A DNA stretch of 64,000 nucleotides from Fibrobacter sp. UWH6. Its GTDB lineage: Bacteria > Fibrobacterota > Fibrobacteria > Fibrobacterales > Fibrobacteraceae. The notes below the pieces were generated by a model. That model did not search any database and had not been told where the DNA came from. It worked only from the letters and a program-made list of their open reading frames with translations. The position numbers were made by a program, and so were the translations under genes. Location of the stretch: assembly GCF_900142465.1 (NCBI RefSeq), contig NZ_FRAX01000003.1, positions 271,846 to 335,845 on the forward strand, given 5' to 3'. Shown in pieces: positions 61,568-64,000 of this stretch. Position 1 is the first letter of the stretch. Each line of letters begins with the position of its first letter.

Positions 61568-63286
61568 TTAGGAAGTCTGCTTCTTGTTCACGTGGGCTTC
61601 TACCACGTTGATCACGTAGTCGCCCAGGTGTTCACAGGCATTCACCACATCCATGTAGTGCACCGACATCTGGTAATCATACTTCTTGTCGTTGATGTCC
61701 ACTACGTTGCGTTCCTTCAGGCTCTTGCGGTAATTGTTGATTTCATTTTCCACATTGCGGGAACGGTTATAGTCGGCACCGGGCTTGCCCTCTTCCACCT
61801 CGATCATATAGTCCAGAGCCACATTGCACAGTTCAATCATGTGGTTGATGTGCTTGTACTGATCTTCGGTAAAGTCGTCCTTGCTACGGAACTTGTGGTT
61901 GATGGCGCGGGCCATGTTGTAGCAGGCGTCGCCGATACTTTCCATTTCAGAAATTTCACGGAGCATGGAGCGGATGTTGCTCTTACTTTCAAGGGAGAGT
62001 CGGCCTTCGCTGACCTGGTTCAGGTACTTGGCGATTTCCACTTCCATGCTGTCACTGATGCCTTCATACTTTTCGATGCGGCTGAAGATCTTGGTAAACT
62101 CGTTTTCGTCCTTGGTAGTCAGAAGGTCGGGCACCATATTGAACATCTTCTTGCAGCGCTGGGCGAACAGCACGATTTCCTTGCGGGCTTCGAACAGAGA
62201 AAGTTCTGCGGTGCTGAGGATACCGCCGGTAATGAACTTCAGACGGAATTCGTCGTCGTCGGCCTTGTCCTTGATAATCTTGCAGATGAGCTTTTCCATG
62301 GGCTGGATGAACCAGATCAGGATCAGCACGTTGCACACGTTAAACATGGTATGGAAGCCTGCCACCGCAAAGGTAACGCCATCCTGGGCGGCCTTGACTT
62401 CTTCGGGAGTAGAAGGCTTGATAGAAGGATCGAAACCCACCAGGCTGCAAACCAAGTTGATGAAGGGATGGAACACGCAGAGCACCCACACCACACCGAA
62501 CAAGTTAAACAGCATATGGGCAAGGGCCGCACGGCGAGCCTGGGTCGAAGCACTGAGGGCAACCACGTTAGAAGTGACGGTGGTACCGATGTTCTCGCCC
62601 ATCACCAGAGCGATACCCTGGTAAATTTCGAGAGCGCCGCTGGAGCAGAGGATCAAGGTGATGGCCATGACTGCGGCAGAAGACTGCACACACATGGTCA
62701 TAATGCTACCGATCAGCAAGAACAGCAAGGTGCTGGCAAAGCCCCACTGACCGCAGGACTGCACAAAGCTCTGCACCGCCGGGATGTCGCCCAGGTGCAT
62801 AGAGGCACCCGTGGTTCGCAGGGTGGTAATGGCGAACAGCATGAAGGCCAAGCCGAACAGGAATTCACTAAAGCTCTTGGTTCCGTTCTTCTTGGAGTAG
62901 CCCAGAATGATGCCCAGTACAAAGCAAGGGTACACCAGGTAGAGCATGTCGAACTTGAACCCCAGCACCATGATCCAACCAGAGATGGTGGTACCGATGT
63001 TTGCGCCCATGATAATAGAAATGGCCTGCTTCAAAGTAAGCAGACCAGCATTAACGAAGCTCACGGTGAGCACGGTAGTAGCGGTAGAAGACTGGATGGT
63101 GGCAGTGACTGCGGTACCGGTGGCCACACCCATTACGCGGTGTTTAGTCATGGTACCCAGCATGGTACGCAGGGTGTTTCCAGTGAGTTTCTGAAGACCT
63201 TCAGACATGGTCTTCATACCGAACATCAAAAGTGCAAGACACCCAAGAAGGGTGAGCACAGCGAGTTTCATGTCCACAGCGGGCAT
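61568..63286 (-). CDS. Na+/phosphate cotransporter with PhoU-like C-terminus
   Basis: 572 residues. Eight or more TM segments in the first ~330. The duplicated core motif appears as TAVTATIQSSTATTVLTVSFVNAG (about 58-81) and CVQSSAAVMAITLILCSSGAL (about 197); GANIGTTISGW and GENIGTTVTSNV flank them, all typical of NptA/PNaS family. The C-terminal ~220 residues form a helical PhoU-like domain (GDACYNMARAIN, HLGDYVINVVEAH). It imports phosphate with sodium. No regulator is near. Confidence 0.93.
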   Translation of the reverse strand: MPAVDMKLAVLTLLGCLALLMFGMKTMSEGLQKLTGNTLRTMLGTMTKHRVMGVATGTAVTATIQSSTATTVLTVSFVNAGLLTLKQAISIIMGANIGTTISGWIMVLGFKFDMLYLVYPCFVLGIILGYSKKNGTKSFSEFLFGLAFMLFAITTLRTTGASMHLGDIPAVQSFVQSCGQWGFASTLLFLLIGSIMTMCVQSSAAVMAITLILCSSGALEIYQGIALVMGENIGTTVTSNVVALSASTQARRAALAHMLFNLFGVVWVLCVFHPFINLVCSLVGFDPSIKPSTPEEVKAAQDGVTFAVAGFHTMFNVCNVLILIWFIQPMEKLICKIIKDKADDDEFRLKFITGGILSTAELSLFEARKEIVLFAQRCKKMFNMVPDLLTTKDENEFTKIFSRIEKYEGISDSMEVEIAKYLNQVSEGRLSLESKSNIRSMLREISEMESIGDACYNMARAINHKFRSKDDFTEDQYKHINHMIELCNVALDYMIEVEEGKPGADYNRSRNVENEINNYRKSLKERNVVDINDKKYDYQMSVHYMDVVNACEHLGDYVINVVEAHVNKKQTS

Positions 63287-63566
63287 ATATTTTCCTATCT
63301 AGCCCATCCACAGGGCCGAGTTTTGCGCCGTTATCGGATCGTCATCACTGCTTTTCAGCTAGTCCGAGCTCGCGGCGTAGTTGTTCATCTATCAGTGTAT
63401 GGCCAAATATAGAAAAAGGCGAGTAAAGCACAAGTGCTTGCACTTGTATTTTTGAGCCGTACTTTATGCGATTGAAATCGCCATATAGAAATTGGGAAAA
63501 ATTACACAAAAAAACACCCGACATCACAAGATGCCGGGAGTTGCGGTCCATTCAAAATATTCTGCG

Positions 63567-63671
63567 TTAGGACTGCAGTTCCGCTTGAATCCTAAGAACA
63601 TCGTCCACGGAAACGCTATTATCTTCGGCGATTTCTTCAACGGACAATTTGCCGCGGTTTTGTACGGGGGT
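63567..63671 (-). pseudogene. Remnant of a gene C-terminus
   Basis: About 34 codons read TPVQNRGKLSVEEIAEDNSV and continue to VDDVLRIQAELQ before a stop at 63567, with a stop directly before this stretch. The ending, with a KLSVEEIAE helix, recalls the tail of PD-(D/E)XK transposase-like (Rpn) proteins. It has lost its N-terminal part, perhaps through the insertion element on the right. The 280 bases on its left up to the cotransporter start show no gene. Confidence 0.35.
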
Positions 63672-63796
63672 CTAACAAAGTCCCGAGCAGCACACGCTTT
63701 TTTACTGTAAAATGATTTTTCCAAACATTTTGACTTTACAATTATTTTACAAAAATATGCGTAATTTTGAGGCATCATCAACATGTGTGGAAGCAT

Positions 63797-64000
63797 TTAG
63801 GCAGCCTTGCTAGATGATTCTCTCGATTCCGATTCCCATTCGTAGGCTATCTGTACATCTACATAGGAACAGCTCAGCATTATCAGCGACAGCATGTTGT
63901 TCATGTTCCTGAAGCCATAGGCAGTCCGTATCAGTAGCTTTATCTTGTTGTTCGTCGCCTCGATCCTTGCGTTTGACACGCCCAGCCTGATTGTGTTGAG
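63797..64000 (-). mobile_element. ISL3-like transposase, C-terminal fragment (cut by window end)
   Basis: The frame is open to base 64000 and reads LNTIRLGVSNARIEATNNKI then KLLIRTAYGFRNMNNMLSL, the conserved C-terminal DDE-domain block of ISL3-family transposases with the catalytic Glu (ARIEATNN). At least 67 residues are present; the rest lies beyond the edge. The element end lies left of 63797; no clear terminal inverted repeat could be picked without the other end. Confidence 0.85.

Noticed and set aside
1..64000. tRNA, rRNA or prophage genes
   Set aside because: Intergenic stretches were read and no cloverleaf, rRNA block or phage gene was recognised; a tRNAscan run would settle it.

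Overview
The window looks like chromosome of a Fibrobacter-type bacterium (Fibrobacteres, FCB group). This is inferred from three secreted GH5 cellulases in tandem with CBM-like and type-IX-secretion-like C-terminal domains, many Ser-rich lipoproteins, a Gram-negative envelope (TonB-receptor-like barrel, porin, OmpA-like barrel) and moderately GC-rich housekeeping genes. No rRNA, tRNA, phage or CRISPR was seen. One transposase fragment (ISL3-like) lies at the right edge.

Layout. 0-5 kb: end of an M6-type secreted protease, a membrane glycosyltransferase with a C-terminal NPCBM-like domain, a dolichol-phosphate-mannose-synthase-like GT2, and gmk. 5-25 kb: mostly housekeeping genes (Sua5/TsaC, a long DUF349 protein, PriA, VanX-like dipeptidase, TonB-receptor-like protein, nitrilase-family amidase, and an operon gltX - BON protein - WYL regulator - queA, then an AGCS symporter). 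25-26.5 kb: YoeB toxin with a RelB/DinJ-type antitoxin, and ispD.

26.5-42.9 kb is the most interesting part. Two copies of an unrecognised two-gene cassette (a ~460-residue envelope protein with a C-terminal membrane hairpin plus a repeat-bearing lipoprotein) flank a metal-homeostasis island. The island holds an HD-GYP protein, a P1B-type ATPase without the CPC motif, a small one-TM partner protein, a flavodoxin, a DUF3793 protein, a porin, FeoB, FeoA and a DtxR/MntR-type repressor. Five promoters in the island carry a TTAG-N6-CTAA type palindrome (one with N5) inside or over a sigma70-like -35/-10 pair, so they probably form one DtxR regulon. The ATPase plus partner protein resembles the core of ferrosome (fez) loci; that link is inference from remembered family features.

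42.9-47.5 kb: NAD(P)H-hydrate repair enzyme and DNA polymerase I. 47.4-55.3 kb: a 33-residue membrane peptide, an expansin/RlpA-like lipoprotein, three GH5 endoglucanase paralogues with a GNAT gene between them, and a compact predicted RNA structure (hairpin, H-type pseudoknot, terminator) after the last cellulase. 55.3-64 kb: SWIM/SNF2 helicase, hybrid histidine kinase, Na/Pi cotransporter with PhoU-like tail, a gene remnant and the ISL3-like transposase end.

A dispersed short repeat that reads VILS/VIPS in frame has entered at least three exported or membrane protein genes, including the signal peptide of one lipoprotein.
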